The translations under genes and the position numbers were made by a program. From assembly GCA_030613705.1 (NCBI GenBank), contig JAUWLJ010000005.1, positions 1 through 17,588 on the forward strand: DNA of 17,588 bases, written 5' to 3'. The notes under the pieces are model-generated. The model was not told the DNA's origin. It made no database searches and saw nothing but the letters and a program-made list of their open reading frames with translations. Source of the stretch: Chloroflexota bacterium (GTDB lineage: Bacteria > Chloroflexota > Anaerolineae > Anaerolineales > UBA4823). Each line of letters opens with the position of its first letter. The stretch's first letter is position 1. Positions 1 to 6,963 of the stretch are shown piece after piece.

Positions 1-310
1 TGCTGAATGGCTCTCCCCATTGACCATCACCACCCAACTCGACACGTTGGGCAGAGCGAATCAGACCATCGGTGACCAATATGCGAATTTTCCAAAGTTC
101 ATCCTGATCCCGTTCTTCCGACTCAGCGAAGTAATGGGTAAGATTACTACTCTTCCATCGTTCTATTGCGTCATCGATTTCCGATATGGGTGGAACCTCC
201 GGGGTAGGAAGAGATGGCAGCTCAGGTTCTGCAGTAGGTGTCGGAGAGCTGCAGGCAACAGCAAGTATAGCTAATAATAAGGAAACAATAAAGGAGAAAT
301 GGAATTTCAC
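1..310 (-). CDS. Putative lipoprotein, C-terminus beyond the window edge
   Basis: The minus strand reads without a stop from a GTG at 310 down to base 1 (about 103 codons). A GGAGGT motif lies about 8 nt before the GTG and supports this start. The product opens with a lipoprotein signal: a short basic start (MKFHF), a hydrophobic stretch rich in Leu/Ile/Val/Ala, and the lipobox LAVAC with Cys at about residue 20. A Pro/Thr/Ser/Glu-rich linker follows, as is usual for surface-anchored lipoproteins. The globular part contains an acidic helix (EIDDAIERW) and strands with the pattern WKIRILVTDGLI. That pattern recalls DUF6174-type lipoproteins, but this is a weak guess. It was probably co-transcribed with the truncated gene that ends at 400. 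The function is unknown, and the partial length prevents a family assignment. Confidence 0.72.
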   Translation of the reverse strand, partial: MKFHFSFIVSLLLAILAVACSSPTPTAEPELPSLPTPEVPPISEIDDAIERWKSSNLTHYFAESEERDQDELWKIRILVTDGLIRSAQRVELGGDGQWGEPFS

Positions 311-399
311 GGGCTGAGAGAAACCTCCAAGCTTGACAGATTGATTATTCCTGGGATACGGTCTCCAGGCTCCCAAACTTGTACCCGCACATTGTTAGT

Positions 400-537
400 T
401 TATCCGACAGTGTATGGGACGTCGATGACGAAGGTCCCATAGGCACTGCCGGGAGATGGAGTCACGGAGACCTGTCTCGTGCCTACGATTCTACCATCGC
501 TAGCTCGGATCTCGATCATCAAAGGCTGCTTCGACCG
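400..537 (-). pseudogene. 3' remnant of a Gmad2/Ig-like domain gene
   Basis: On the minus strand, about 45 codons ending in TAA (402-400) read as a compact beta-rich domain: QPLMIEIRASDGRIVG, then VSVTPSP, then YGTFVIDVPYTVG and stop. This pattern (a strand with EIR, a DG turn, a closing YGTF.VDVPY strand) resembles the C-terminal half of the Gmad2 immunoglobulin-like domain found in bacterial lipoproteins. Reading upstream, the similarity stops near 537. There the same strand is the complement of the tRNA-like 3' end and terminator, and a stop codon near 607 precedes any ATG. The gene has therefore lost its 5' part. The 90-nt gap to the lipoprotein start at 310 suggests they once formed an operon. 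The family call is from pattern memory, not a search. Confidence 0.5.
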
Positions 538-562
538 GGTTCGACCCCCACCCGCTCTACCA
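537..562 (+). other. tRNA/tmRNA 3'-end fragment (attachment-site-like)
   Basis: Bases 540-546 (TTCGACC) fit a T-loop. Bases 547-551 (CCCAC) fit the 3' T-stem, 552-558 (CCGCTCT) the 3' acceptor strand, 559 an A discriminator and 560-562 an encoded CCA, all at canonical spacing. On the 5' side only GGG (537-539) pairs. The next two bases (CC at 535-536) should be GT and do not pair, and no D-arm, anticodon arm or 5' acceptor strand is found upstream. The tRNA similarity thus begins abruptly inside the T-stem. T at acceptor position 70 would give a G3-U70 pair, as in tRNA-Ala and tmRNA. Such 3' fragments are left at the distal end of elements integrated by tyrosine recombinases. Confidence 0.5.
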
Positions 563-596
563 AACCTGCGAGGTTCAGATCTCGCAGGTTTTTTTT
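562..596 (+). terminator. Intrinsic terminator after the tRNA-like fragment
   Basis: An 11-bp perfect stem is formed by 562-572 (AAACCTGCGAG) and 581-591 (CTCGCAGGTTT), with an 8-nt loop, and runs into eight consecutive T (589-596). It sits immediately behind the CCA of the tRNA-like fragment, as expected for a tRNA or tmRNA terminator. It also separates the left minus-strand remnants from the regulator gene. Confidence 0.88.
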
Positions 597-863
597 CATT
601 GATGTGTCATTTCTCTGAGACTTTTTGAGTGGATAAACAATAGAATCATTTCAGGTAAAAAGAAATTGTACAGTTCAAAGGTGTGCATGATGAAAATGGA
701 GTTATTGTATAATTATGATTAGATCGAGACCTGTTCCGTCCACTTGAAAAACCCTAAAGTATGCTGCCTTATTTTCTAGCTGATGTGGAATCGCAAGTGA
801 TAGAACATCTGTTATCGTCTCAATCGCTCTGATCAATACCCAGCTGACAGAATCGTCATAGCC
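597..863. other. Intergenic region before the regulator gene
   Basis: No gene is recognised here. A TATAAT at 708-713 could be a -10 element for the regulator gene, but no -35 lies at 16-18 bp upstream and none of the GTAAC-type direct repeats seen elsewhere in the window is present. The leader from there to the ATG at 864 would be about 145 nt. No clear hairpin was found. Confidence 0.3.
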
Positions 864-3800
864 ATGGATATATCCCCCGTCATCCAGACGAAAATAATCC
901 CACCCTCGCGGAATCCTCGCTCTCTAACCCGTTTACGGGTGACACAAGCATTGAGGGAGGCATCGTATTATCGTTTGACTTTATTGCAGGCCAGAGCTGG
1001 ATATGGGAAAAGTACCGCGCTTACGATGTTGGCTGAGAGTGACCTACCTCTAATTTGGTATCAAGTAACAGAAGATGATAATGATCCTTTTGTATTTCTG
1101 CTTCACCTGTGCCACGCGACACAGCGTTCAATGCCAGAATTAACAAATTTACCGATCTCATTCCTGGAATCATGGCAAGGGACTCAGGGTTTACTCCCCT
1201 CTATGTGGTTGATAGATCAATATATCAATGCTCTGAGCGAAAATATCCCCGAACCTACTTTTCTCGTCCTGGATGACGTTCATCTGGCTGCTGCCTCAGA
1301 AATCGAGCTGCTGCTTGACCGATTGATCGGTTTAGCTCCCACAGAATTACATACGATATTGGCTACAAGGCAACCATTTACACTTCCAAATCTTTATCGG
1401 TGGCGAGCTCAAGGGGAGGTCTTAACCATCGACCAATCCACTTTGGCTTTTACTCCGCAGGAAATCGATTCACTATTCTCTCAGAGCTACGGATATGACC
1501 TTGCTACTGATGAAGCCGAAGCTCTCTATACTTCCACTGAAGGTTGGGCAATTGCCTTACAACTCATTTGGCAAGGTTTACGAAGTGGAGCAACGATCTC
1601 AGTAAATGATGCGCTTAAGCGACAAGCCGCATCCTTGGAAGGTTTGTTCGAGGTCCTGGCAAAAGAAGTGTTTGGAGTCCAGCCAGGAGATGTCCAAGAA
1701 TTCTTACTCATTTCAGCAACGTTGCGAGAGATGACCCCAGCGGCTTGCGACAGATTACGAGGAGCCAATGACAGCGCGGCAATGTTAGATTACCTGCAGC
1801 GTCAAGACCTCTTTATTGTTAATCAAGGTAAGGGTGATGACACCAGGAATCCAAACGTCCAGATGCGCTACCACCATATCTTCCACAATTTTCTACATGA
1901 GCAGACCTCTCAAGAAGATTCTAAGGTTTGGTCTGCCCGGGTTGCAGACTACTTCCAGGAATTAAGATTTTACGACGAGGCAATTTACCACTTGCTGCGG
2001 GCTTCAGATATGGAGAGAGCCGCTTCATTGCTTGAAAGTTATGGCTCTCAACTTCTTTCAATGGGGCGTCTTGATTCGCTCGCTGCGTACCTGGATGCCC
2101 TGCCCCCAGAAATCCTCCGCCAACATCCGGCTTTGTTATCCCAATTGGGCGATCTTGCCCGGCTGCACAGCCGTTTTGATGAAGCCCTCGGCTGGTACCA
2201 ACAGGCTGAAGAAATATGGCGAGAGCGGGGTCAACACGAAGGAGTAGCGCGAGCCTTGCGAGGTCAAGCCCGGGTTTATTTAGATACTGTTAACCCCAGC
2301 CAAGCGGAGCAATTACTCCAGCAATCCCTCCGTTTGACCGATGGAATTGAGGGGCGGGAATCGCAAGCCCGGATTTACGAATTGCTGGCTGAAAACAAAC
2401 TTAATGCTGGTCAAGTAGATGAAGCTGAACGTCTTAACCAGCAAGCCATGTCGCTGCGAATTGAGGGTCCCTCGGAATCTCAACTGCTATATCGCGTTCT
2501 ACTAAGGACTGGACGTCTTGATGAAGCACGCGGAAAGCTGGAAGCCCGGGCTGAGGATGAACGTCGCCATCCTGTCCAGACTCCCCGTGCTCATCGTGAA
2601 ACGCAGCTTTTATTATCCTTGCTATACGCATTTCAGGGTCTTTCTGAAGAATCCTACCAAAACGCCTTAGATGGCACTAAGCGAGGGACTGAGCTGAAAG
2701 CGCCTTTCACCATAGCAGTAGGCCATATGCGCCAGGGTCACGCCTTAATGCTGTTACCGGAAGAGGAGATTTCTAACGATACCAATTCTTCCTCGGTCAC
2801 CAAGCGTTATTCCGAGGCACGAGAGCAATTTGAGAAATCGATAAAACTCAGCCGGACCCTCGATGTCCCCCGTTTGCGGGTGGAAGCGTTCTGGGGATTA
2901 TGCCGTGCTTATGGTTATCAGGGTGAGATACCACAAGCGCTGCAGGCTGCAGAAGAGGGAATTGAAATTGCCATTCAGGCAGGTGATGATTGGGTGGCGT
3001 CACTGGTACGCCTGGCAATGGGTGCCAGCCTTACCCTAGCATCCAGATACACCGTTTCTGAGGATTGGTTGAGACAAGCCAGCATTGGATTCCAGGAATG
3101 CAGTGATCAATTTGGATTATCCGCCACTCATCTCTGGATGTGCCTGGGCTATTTGAAACAGAAGAAATTTCAACAACTTGAGCAAATCCTGGCGACATTG
3201 CTCGCAGATTGTAGAGAACACGGATACGATTACCTGTTCACCCGTCCCACCCTGCTCGGTGTACCGAATGAGCGCATGCTGGTGCCTCTGCTCATATTTG
3301 CCCGTCAACAAGATTGGGAGGCCCCATTTACATCTCGCTTACTAAGAACCAATGACCTGGCAAATATCCACTCACATCCAGGCTACCAATTACGTGTTTT
3401 CACTCTGGGGAAATTCCAAACGTGGCGGGGAGACCAAGCCGTTCATCCAAGAGGCTGGCGCCGGGAAAAAGCCCGTCAAATGTTCCAAATTCTACTCACA
3501 TACCGAGATGCCCCCCTCGACCGGGACCAGATCATTGAGTACCTATGGCCTGAAATGAATGCAAAAAGTGCCCAGAGAAATTTCAAGGTAACCCTAAACA
3601 CGCTCAACCAAGTACTGGAACCAGAGCGCGAGGCAGGTAGTGAATCAGCTTACATTCTTCGGGAAGGAACAACTTACGCCTTGTACCCTGAAGCAGATTT
3701 GTGGTTGGATTCCCATGTCTTCACGTCATCTATCCAAAAAGCTAAAGGTCAAGCCGCGATTGATCCGGATAAAGCGATTGCTGAGTTGGAAAAGGCGTTA

Positions 3801-4151
3801 ACCTTATACCAGGGTGAATATCTACCCGATGCCCGGTATGAAACATGGGCAGCGGCTGAGCGCGAGCATCTGGCTGTCATTTTCTTACGAACAGCGGATC
3901 GCCTTGCTGATTTCTATATCCAGAAAAAACGTTTTCAAGATACCATTACTCTCTGCCATCGGATCCTTTCCTTTGATAATTGCTGGGAACGTGCCTATCG
4001 TTATTTAATGACCGCTTATGATGGTTTGGGTGATCACGGACAGGTTACCCGGACTTATTTCCGCTGCGTGGAGACTCTGCGTGATGAGATAGATATCACC
4101 CCAAGTGTCGAGACAGATTCTGCTTACCAACAACTACTCTCAAAAAAATAA
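864..4151 (+). CDS. NTPase-TPR-winged helix-BTAD transcriptional activator (MalT/AfsR-like)
   Basis: A large signal-integrating transcription factor of 1095 residues. Residues 1-350 form a STAND-type NTPase like that of MalT: Walker A ARAGYGKST at 43-51 and Walker B FLVLDD at 133-138. About residues 360-800 are helical TPR-like repeats (for example DEALGWYQQAEEIWRERG), usually a sensor or partner-binding scaffold. At about 841-930 an OmpR/SARP-type winged helix follows (LRVFTLGKF, then EKARQMFQILLTYRDAPLDRDQIIEYLWPE). Residues about 945-1093 are a bacterial transcriptional activation (BTAD) domain ending in RTYFRCVETLRDEI. In actinobacterial AfsR the SARP half is N-terminal; here it is C-terminal. 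No good Shine-Dalgarno precedes the ATG. Three promoters in the window carry direct repeats with the geometry SARP proteins bind, so it is the obvious candidate activator. The ligand is unknown. Confidence 0.93.
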   Translation: MDISPVIQTKIIPPSRNPRSLTRLRVTQALREASYYRLTLLQARAGYGKSTALTMLAESDLPLIWYQVTEDDNDPFVFLLHLCHATQRSMPELTNLPISFLESWQGTQGLLPSMWLIDQYINALSENIPEPTFLVLDDVHLAAASEIELLLDRLIGLAPTELHTILATRQPFTLPNLYRWRAQGEVLTIDQSTLAFTPQEIDSLFSQSYGYDLATDEAEALYTSTEGWAIALQLIWQGLRSGATISVNDALKRQAASLEGLFEVLAKEVFGVQPGDVQEFLLISATLREMTPAACDRLRGANDSAAMLDYLQRQDLFIVNQGKGDDTRNPNVQMRYHHIFHNFLHEQTSQEDSKVWSARVADYFQELRFYDEAIYHLLRASDMERAASLLESYGSQLLSMGRLDSLAAYLDALPPEILRQHPALLSQLGDLARLHSRFDEALGWYQQAEEIWRERGQHEGVARALRGQARVYLDTVNPSQAEQLLQQSLRLTDGIEGRESQARIYELLAENKLNAGQVDEAERLNQQAMSLRIEGPSESQLLYRVLLRTGRLDEARGKLEARAEDERRHPVQTPRAHRETQLLLSLLYAFQGLSEESYQNALDGTKRGTELKAPFTIAVGHMRQGHALMLLPEEEISNDTNSSSVTKRYSEAREQFEKSIKLSRTLDVPRLRVEAFWGLCRAYGYQGEIPQALQAAEEGIEIAIQAGDDWVASLVRLAMGASLTLASRYTVSEDWLRQASIGFQECSDQFGLSATHLWMCLGYLKQKKFQQLEQILATLLADCREHGYDYLFTRPTLLGVPNERMLVPLLIFARQQDWEAPFTSRLLRTNDLANIHSHPGYQLRVFTLGKFQTWRGDQAVHPRGWRREKARQMFQILLTYRDAPLDRDQIIEYLWPEMNAKSAQRNFKVTLNTLNQVLEPEREAGSESAYILREGTTYALYPEADLWLDSHVFTSSIQKAKGQAAIDPDKAIAELEKALTLYQGEYLPDARYETWAAAEREHLAVIFLRTADRLADFYIQKKRFQDTITLCHRILSFDNCWERAYRYLMTAYDGLGDHGQVTRTYFRCVETLRDEIDITPSVETDSAYQQLLSKK

Positions 4152-4211
4152 TATTTTGCGAAATTAGTTCTTTCAAACCCCAACAAATCTCCCCTCTAAA
4201 AGCGTGTCCTT

Positions 4212-4243
4212 GTAACTCTCTGGTTACGCATCTTTGTTATTAT
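4212..4243 (+). promoter_or_regulatory. SARP-type promoter A (before the small protein)
   Basis: GTAACTC at 4212-4218, a 4-bp spacer, GTTACGC at 4223-4229, an 8-bp spacer, then TATTAT at 4238-4243 as the -10. The repeats have an 11-bp period. The same 7-4-7-8 layout occurs at 4504 and 16800. No TTGACA-like -35 is present, as expected if an activator on the repeats replaces it. GTAAC and GTTAC also form a 5-6-5 dyad, so an inverted-repeat reading is possible. Confidence 0.55.
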
Positions 4244-4264
4244 ATGAACAAGGGCTGATTAACT

Positions 4265-4477
4265 ATGGATTCGAACCGACCTCCAGATATCACATCCTTT
4301 GTGATCCGATTTGTCCACCCTCCAACCTCAGAACGGATAAATCTCATCAAATATCATGGGTCTATTCGCCATATACAAACAAACCGCGAAATAAATTTCA
4401 CCCGGTGGGAAGAGGCTGTGTCCTTCATTAAAGGTTTTGTGTCTCTCGATGATCCCCAGGATCCGCTAAATGGATAG
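4265..4477 (+). CDS. Small conserved-looking hypothetical protein (70 aa)
   Basis: An ATG at 4265, about 22 nt after the proposed -10 of promoter A, opens a 70-codon frame; only a weak AGGG lies about 10 nt upstream. The product has a strand-like opening (SFVIRFV), a turn with ERINLIKYHGSIRHIQTN, and then FTRWEEAVSFIKGFV. I believe short proteins with the pattern F.VRF...W.G.I.HVQS...F....EA..FI are common in Anaerolineae genomes, but this is recollection. It has no signal peptide or membrane segment and no catalytic motif. Its place between the regulator and the PHA operon, behind a promoter of the same design, suggests co-regulation. The function is unknown. The overlapping frame beginning at 4234 lacks comparable structure. 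Confidence 0.6.
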   Translation: MDSNRPPDITSFVIRFVHPPTSERINLIKYHGSIRHIQTNREINFTRWEEAVSFIKGFVSLDDPQDPLNG

Positions 4478-4503
4478 CTTACCCGATGGCAATAACCTAA
4501 AGT

Positions 4504-4535
4504 GTAACTCAACTGAAACTTGCAATTGCTATAAT
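4504..4535 (+). promoter_or_regulatory. SARP-type promoter B of the PHA operon
   Basis: GTAACTC (4504-4510), 4 bp, GAAACTT (4515-4521), 8 bp, then a perfect TATAAT (4530-4535), preceded by TGC so that it also qualifies as an extended -10. No -35 consensus exists at the usual distance. A further TAACCTA at 4493-4499 may be a third, off-register repeat. Transcription would start near 4542 and leave a leader of about 90 nt before the first helper gene. Confidence 0.6.
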
Positions 4536-4538
4536 GAT

Positions 4539-4554
4539 GTCACATTGGAGTGAC
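4539..4554. promoter_or_regulatory. Dyad at the predicted transcription start (possible operator)
   Basis: GTCAC (4539-4543) and GTGAC (4550-4554) form a perfect 5-bp inverted repeat with a 6-bp centre. It begins 3 bp after the TATAAT of promoter B and so covers the expected start site. A repressor bound here would block transcription. PHA operons elsewhere are controlled by granule-sensing repressors, but no such gene is in this window. Confidence 0.35.
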
Positions 4555-4632
4555 TTAATAAGATGGACATCAACAATCATAAGTCACTAAATTGATAAAC
4601 AATAATAAGATACTATTTAAGGAGAAAATATC

Positions 4633-4893
4633 ATGATGCCGGACGATTTCTTTAAAAAGAATATGGAAATGTGGGAGCAGTTCACCTCTTCCTATATGGA
4701 CACAATATTCAAAACTGTTGAGAAGACATTTGACCAGTCTAAGGTCTTCAAGGATGCAGTGGATAAATCGGTTGGTTCAGCGATGGAAACACAAGTGGAA
4801 GCCACCAAAACCACTCTGGAGTCCATCCAAAAACAGATGGAAGATTTGACCAGCAAAGTTGACGATCTGATCAGCAAGCAACAGGCTGAATAA
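4633..4893 (+). CDS. Phasin-like / PHA synthase helper protein (86 aa)
   Basis: First gene of the PHA operon. AAGGAG at 4619-4624 is 8 nt from the ATG at 4633 and favours it over the ATG three bases later. The product is short, charged and almost entirely helical. It has an N-terminal aromatic segment (MWEQFTSSYMDTIF), a middle amphipathic region and a C-terminal heptad-like stretch (SIQKQMEDLTSKVDDLISKQ) that should form a coiled coil. Its layout matches the helper at 6599 (aromatic N-part with a Trp, S..F, then a coiled coil ending in a DDL motif), though it lacks the LPTRKEV segment. Its position directly before a class I-type PHA synthase suggests granule binding or synthase activation. 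It could be a phasin, a PhaM-like activator or a reduced PhaE-like subunit; the sequence alone does not decide. Confidence 0.7.
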   Translation: MMPDDFFKKNMEMWEQFTSSYMDTIFKTVEKTFDQSKVFKDAVDKSVGSAMETQVEATKTTLESIQKQMEDLTSKVDDLISKQQAE

Positions 4894-4915
4894 CATCCGC
4901 GAACATTTCATTCTA

Positions 4916-4953
4916 TGCCGTACGCGGGGTTGAATAAACCACCGCGCACGGTA
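4916..4953 (+). promoter_or_regulatory. Strong intercistronic hairpin between helper and phaC
   Basis: A long stem forms in the 86-nt gap: 4916-4921 pairs with 4948-4953 (one G-U), one mismatch follows, CGCGG 4923-4927 pairs with CCGCG 4942-4946, and GGTT 4928-4931 pairs with AACC 4937-4940 across a single bulged base. The loop is 5 nt. Only a short broken T/A run follows (GTTTAAATTG), so it is not a textbook terminator. It could be a partial terminator or an RNA-stabilising element that sets a helper-to-synthase expression ratio. Confidence 0.55.
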
Positions 4954-4979
4954 GTTTAAATTGAATTGAAGATAAATAT

Positions 4980-6596
4980 ATGTGGGAATCCTTCTTTAAC
5001 TATATGAACAGCACCGTTGCAGCGATAGGTCGAGCACAAGAGGCAAGTATGATTGCGGCCTTACGCAATATGGAGTTAACGGCAAATACTTATGCTCGAA
5101 TGTGGGGATTAGATACTGAAGAAGTTATTCAAACAGATAGGCGATTTAAAGATGATGCCTGGCAAGAGAACCTGACTGCAGATGTGATGAAGCAAGCTTA
5201 TCTGATCACAGCAAGATGGATGGAAGATTTTGCAGATGGATTGGAAACAATCGATCCACAGATCCATCAGCGAACTAAATTCTGGACAAAGCAAATCGCG
5301 GACGGGTTAAGTCCTTCCAACTTTGCACTCACCAATCCAGTTGTAATGCAGGAGACGATCAGCACCGGAGGCGCGAATCTGGCGCGTGGTATGCAGAATT
5401 TGTTGAATGACATGCAAAAAGGGCGGATCAGTCAAGTATCAGAGGGTTCATTTGAAGTAGGCAAAGACCTTGCTATAACACCTGGTGAAGTCGTCTACCG
5501 GAACCCGCTCATTGAGTTAATCCAGTATTCCCCTACGACCGAAAAAATTTATGAGATTCCAATCTTAGCTATCCCTCCCTGGATCAATAAATATTATGTA
5601 ATGGACCTGAGTCCAGAAAATTCCCTGTATAAGTACCTGGTTGAGGCTGGATTTACCGTGTTCACCATCAGTTGGAAGAACCCAGATGAGTCCGTACTTG
5701 ACCTTGAGTGGGATGATTACGTGGAGATGGGACCATTGGATGCTTTGCGAGTTATCAAGGATATCACTGGTTCCGAGCGAGTGAATACGGTCGGATATTG
5801 CCTTGGTGGGATCATCCAGCAAGTAACCCTGGCATATTTAGCCAGGATTGGAGATGATACAGTCAACTCCGCGACCTATTTCGCAACTCACCAGGATTTT
5901 AGCAACGCGGGTGATGTCACAGTTTTTATCAGCAAACCTGAGGTTGAATACCTTGAGTGGCTAATGAACACCAGCGGTGGCTACCTGGACGGCCGAAATA
6001 TGGCAGCGACATTCAGCATGCTGCGAGCTAATGATTTGCTTTGGAATTATGTGGTCAATAATTACTTGATGGGAAAACAACCGCCAGCTTTCGATCTGCT
6101 CTACTGGAATAGTGATGGCACACGAGTTCCCGGGCGGGTCCATTCGTTTCTTGTGCGAGAATTCTTCCTTAAGAATAAGCTTAAGGAACCTAATGGAATC
6201 ACTGTGAAAGGAGTCGGTGTAGATTTGGGACAGATCACAACCCCAACCTACACTGTTGCTGCAACCGCAGATCATATTGTTCCCTGGCATGGAACATTTC
6301 TGATGCGCGAGTTATTAGGTGGACCAGTACGCTTTATCTTGACCAGCGGTGGCCATATCGCGGGTATCATCAACCATCCTGCCAAGGGTAAACGGGAATA
6401 CTGGACCAATGACAGCGACACCACCGACCCGGAAGAATGGTTGGAAGGTGCAGCGGATCATAAAGGCAGCTGGTGGGTTGATTGGGTCCCCTGGCTTGAG
6501 GGACATTCCGGAAAAGAAATCTCCCCACCATCAATCGGAAATAAGGAATACAAACCGATAACCAGCGCTCCCGGAGCATATGTATTGGAGGTATGA
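4980..6596 (+). CDS. phaC: Class I-type poly(3-hydroxyalkanoate) synthase
   Basis: Polymerises (R)-3-hydroxyacyl-CoA into PHA at the granule surface. The 538 residues fall near the class I size. The N-terminal part has the class I helical domain, including the segment DRRFKDDAW. The alpha/beta hydrolase core follows: the lipase-like box GYCLGG puts the nucleophile at Cys274, the Asp is in TADHIVPW (Asp431) and the His is in GGHIAGIINHP (His459). The Asp-His distance of 28 equals that of the Cupriavidus enzyme (D480/H508). Other family signs are PPWINKYYVMDL and the SWKNPD motif. The ATG at 4980 has only a weak ribosome site. The stop overlaps the region of the next gene (GGAGGT at 6587-6592 lies inside this frame), indicating an operon. 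The synthase class is assigned from length and motifs; substrate chain length cannot be read. Confidence 0.96.
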   Translation: MWESFFNYMNSTVAAIGRAQEASMIAALRNMELTANTYARMWGLDTEEVIQTDRRFKDDAWQENLTADVMKQAYLITARWMEDFADGLETIDPQIHQRTKFWTKQIADGLSPSNFALTNPVVMQETISTGGANLARGMQNLLNDMQKGRISQVSEGSFEVGKDLAITPGEVVYRNPLIELIQYSPTTEKIYEIPILAIPPWINKYYVMDLSPENSLYKYLVEAGFTVFTISWKNPDESVLDLEWDDYVEMGPLDALRVIKDITGSERVNTVGYCLGGIIQQVTLAYLARIGDDTVNSATYFATHQDFSNAGDVTVFISKPEVEYLEWLMNTSGGYLDGRNMAATFSMLRANDLLWNYVVNNYLMGKQPPAFDLLYWNSDGTRVPGRVHSFLVREFFLKNKLKEPNGITVKGVGVDLGQITTPTYTVAATADHIVPWHGTFLMRELLGGPVRFILTSGGHIAGIINHPAKGKREYWTNDSDTTDPEEWLEGAADHKGSWWVDWVPWLEGHSGKEISPPSIGNKEYKPITSAPGAYVLEV

Positions 6597-6598
6597 TC

Positions 6599-6943
6599 AT
6601 GAGTGATGAAAAGCCCGAAAAACCAGATATTGATCCTTTCGCTCAGATGATCCAGTTCTACGACTCGATATCTAAGTCCTGGGCATCTGCAATGAGCGAT
6701 GCTGTAGCGAGTAAAAGTTTTGCTGAGTCGATGAGCGAACAAATGGAAGGTAACCTGGAAGCAATGTCGTTTATGCGGAAGCAATTCGGCGAGTTCATGG
6801 AGCAATACCTTCAGCAAATGAACCTGCCAACACGCAAAGAGGTGATCACCATGTCCGAACGGCTGACAAAGCTTGAAATGGCAATGGATGATCTTGACGC
6901 CAAATTAGATGAGATATTAGATATCTTAAAAACCATCGAATAA
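6599..6943 (+). CDS. PhaE/PhaR-like PHA synthase subunit (114 aa)
   Basis: The ATG at 6599 is chosen because GGAGGT (6587-6592) is 6 nt upstream. The ATG at 6593 touches that motif and would give only two extra residues. The protein is helical and acidic with an N-terminal Trp segment (YDSISKSWASAMSDAV), a middle helix (MSFMRKQFGEFMEQYLQQMNLP), then TRKEVITMSERLTKLE and a coiled coil (MAMDDLDAKLDEILDIL). The sequence LPTR.EV before a terminal coiled coil is what I recall from the C-terminus of PhaE subunits, which make class III PhaC active. It ends 20 nt before the class III-type synthase, which fits a partner role. It is much shorter than typical PhaE, so a PhaR- or phasin-like description is equally defensible. 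Confidence 0.75.
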   Translation: MSDEKPEKPDIDPFAQMIQFYDSISKSWASAMSDAVASKSFAESMSEQMEGNLEAMSFMRKQFGEFMEQYLQQMNLPTRKEVITMSERLTKLEMAMDDLDAKLDEILDILKTIE

Positions 6944-6963
6944 CAACGAGCCAGGTATTGCGG

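Noticed and set aside
20..274. Plus-strand open frame of 84 codons
   Set aside because: It is antisense to the lipoprotein gene, which has a ribosome site, signal peptide and lipobox.
480..562. A complete tRNA gene ending at 562
   Set aside because: No 5' acceptor strand pairing with CCGCTCT, no D-arm or anticodon arm, and the upper T-stem is mismatched; only the 3' fragment is supported.
379..618. Plus-strand open frame of 79 codons
   Set aside because: It runs across the tRNA-like end and the terminator and is antisense to the Gmad2-like fragment; no ribosome site or protein-like pattern.
6593..6598. ATG at 6593 overlapping the phaC stop as the start of the second helper
   Set aside because: It directly abuts GGAGGT, leaving no room for ribosome spacing; the ATG at 6599 is well placed.
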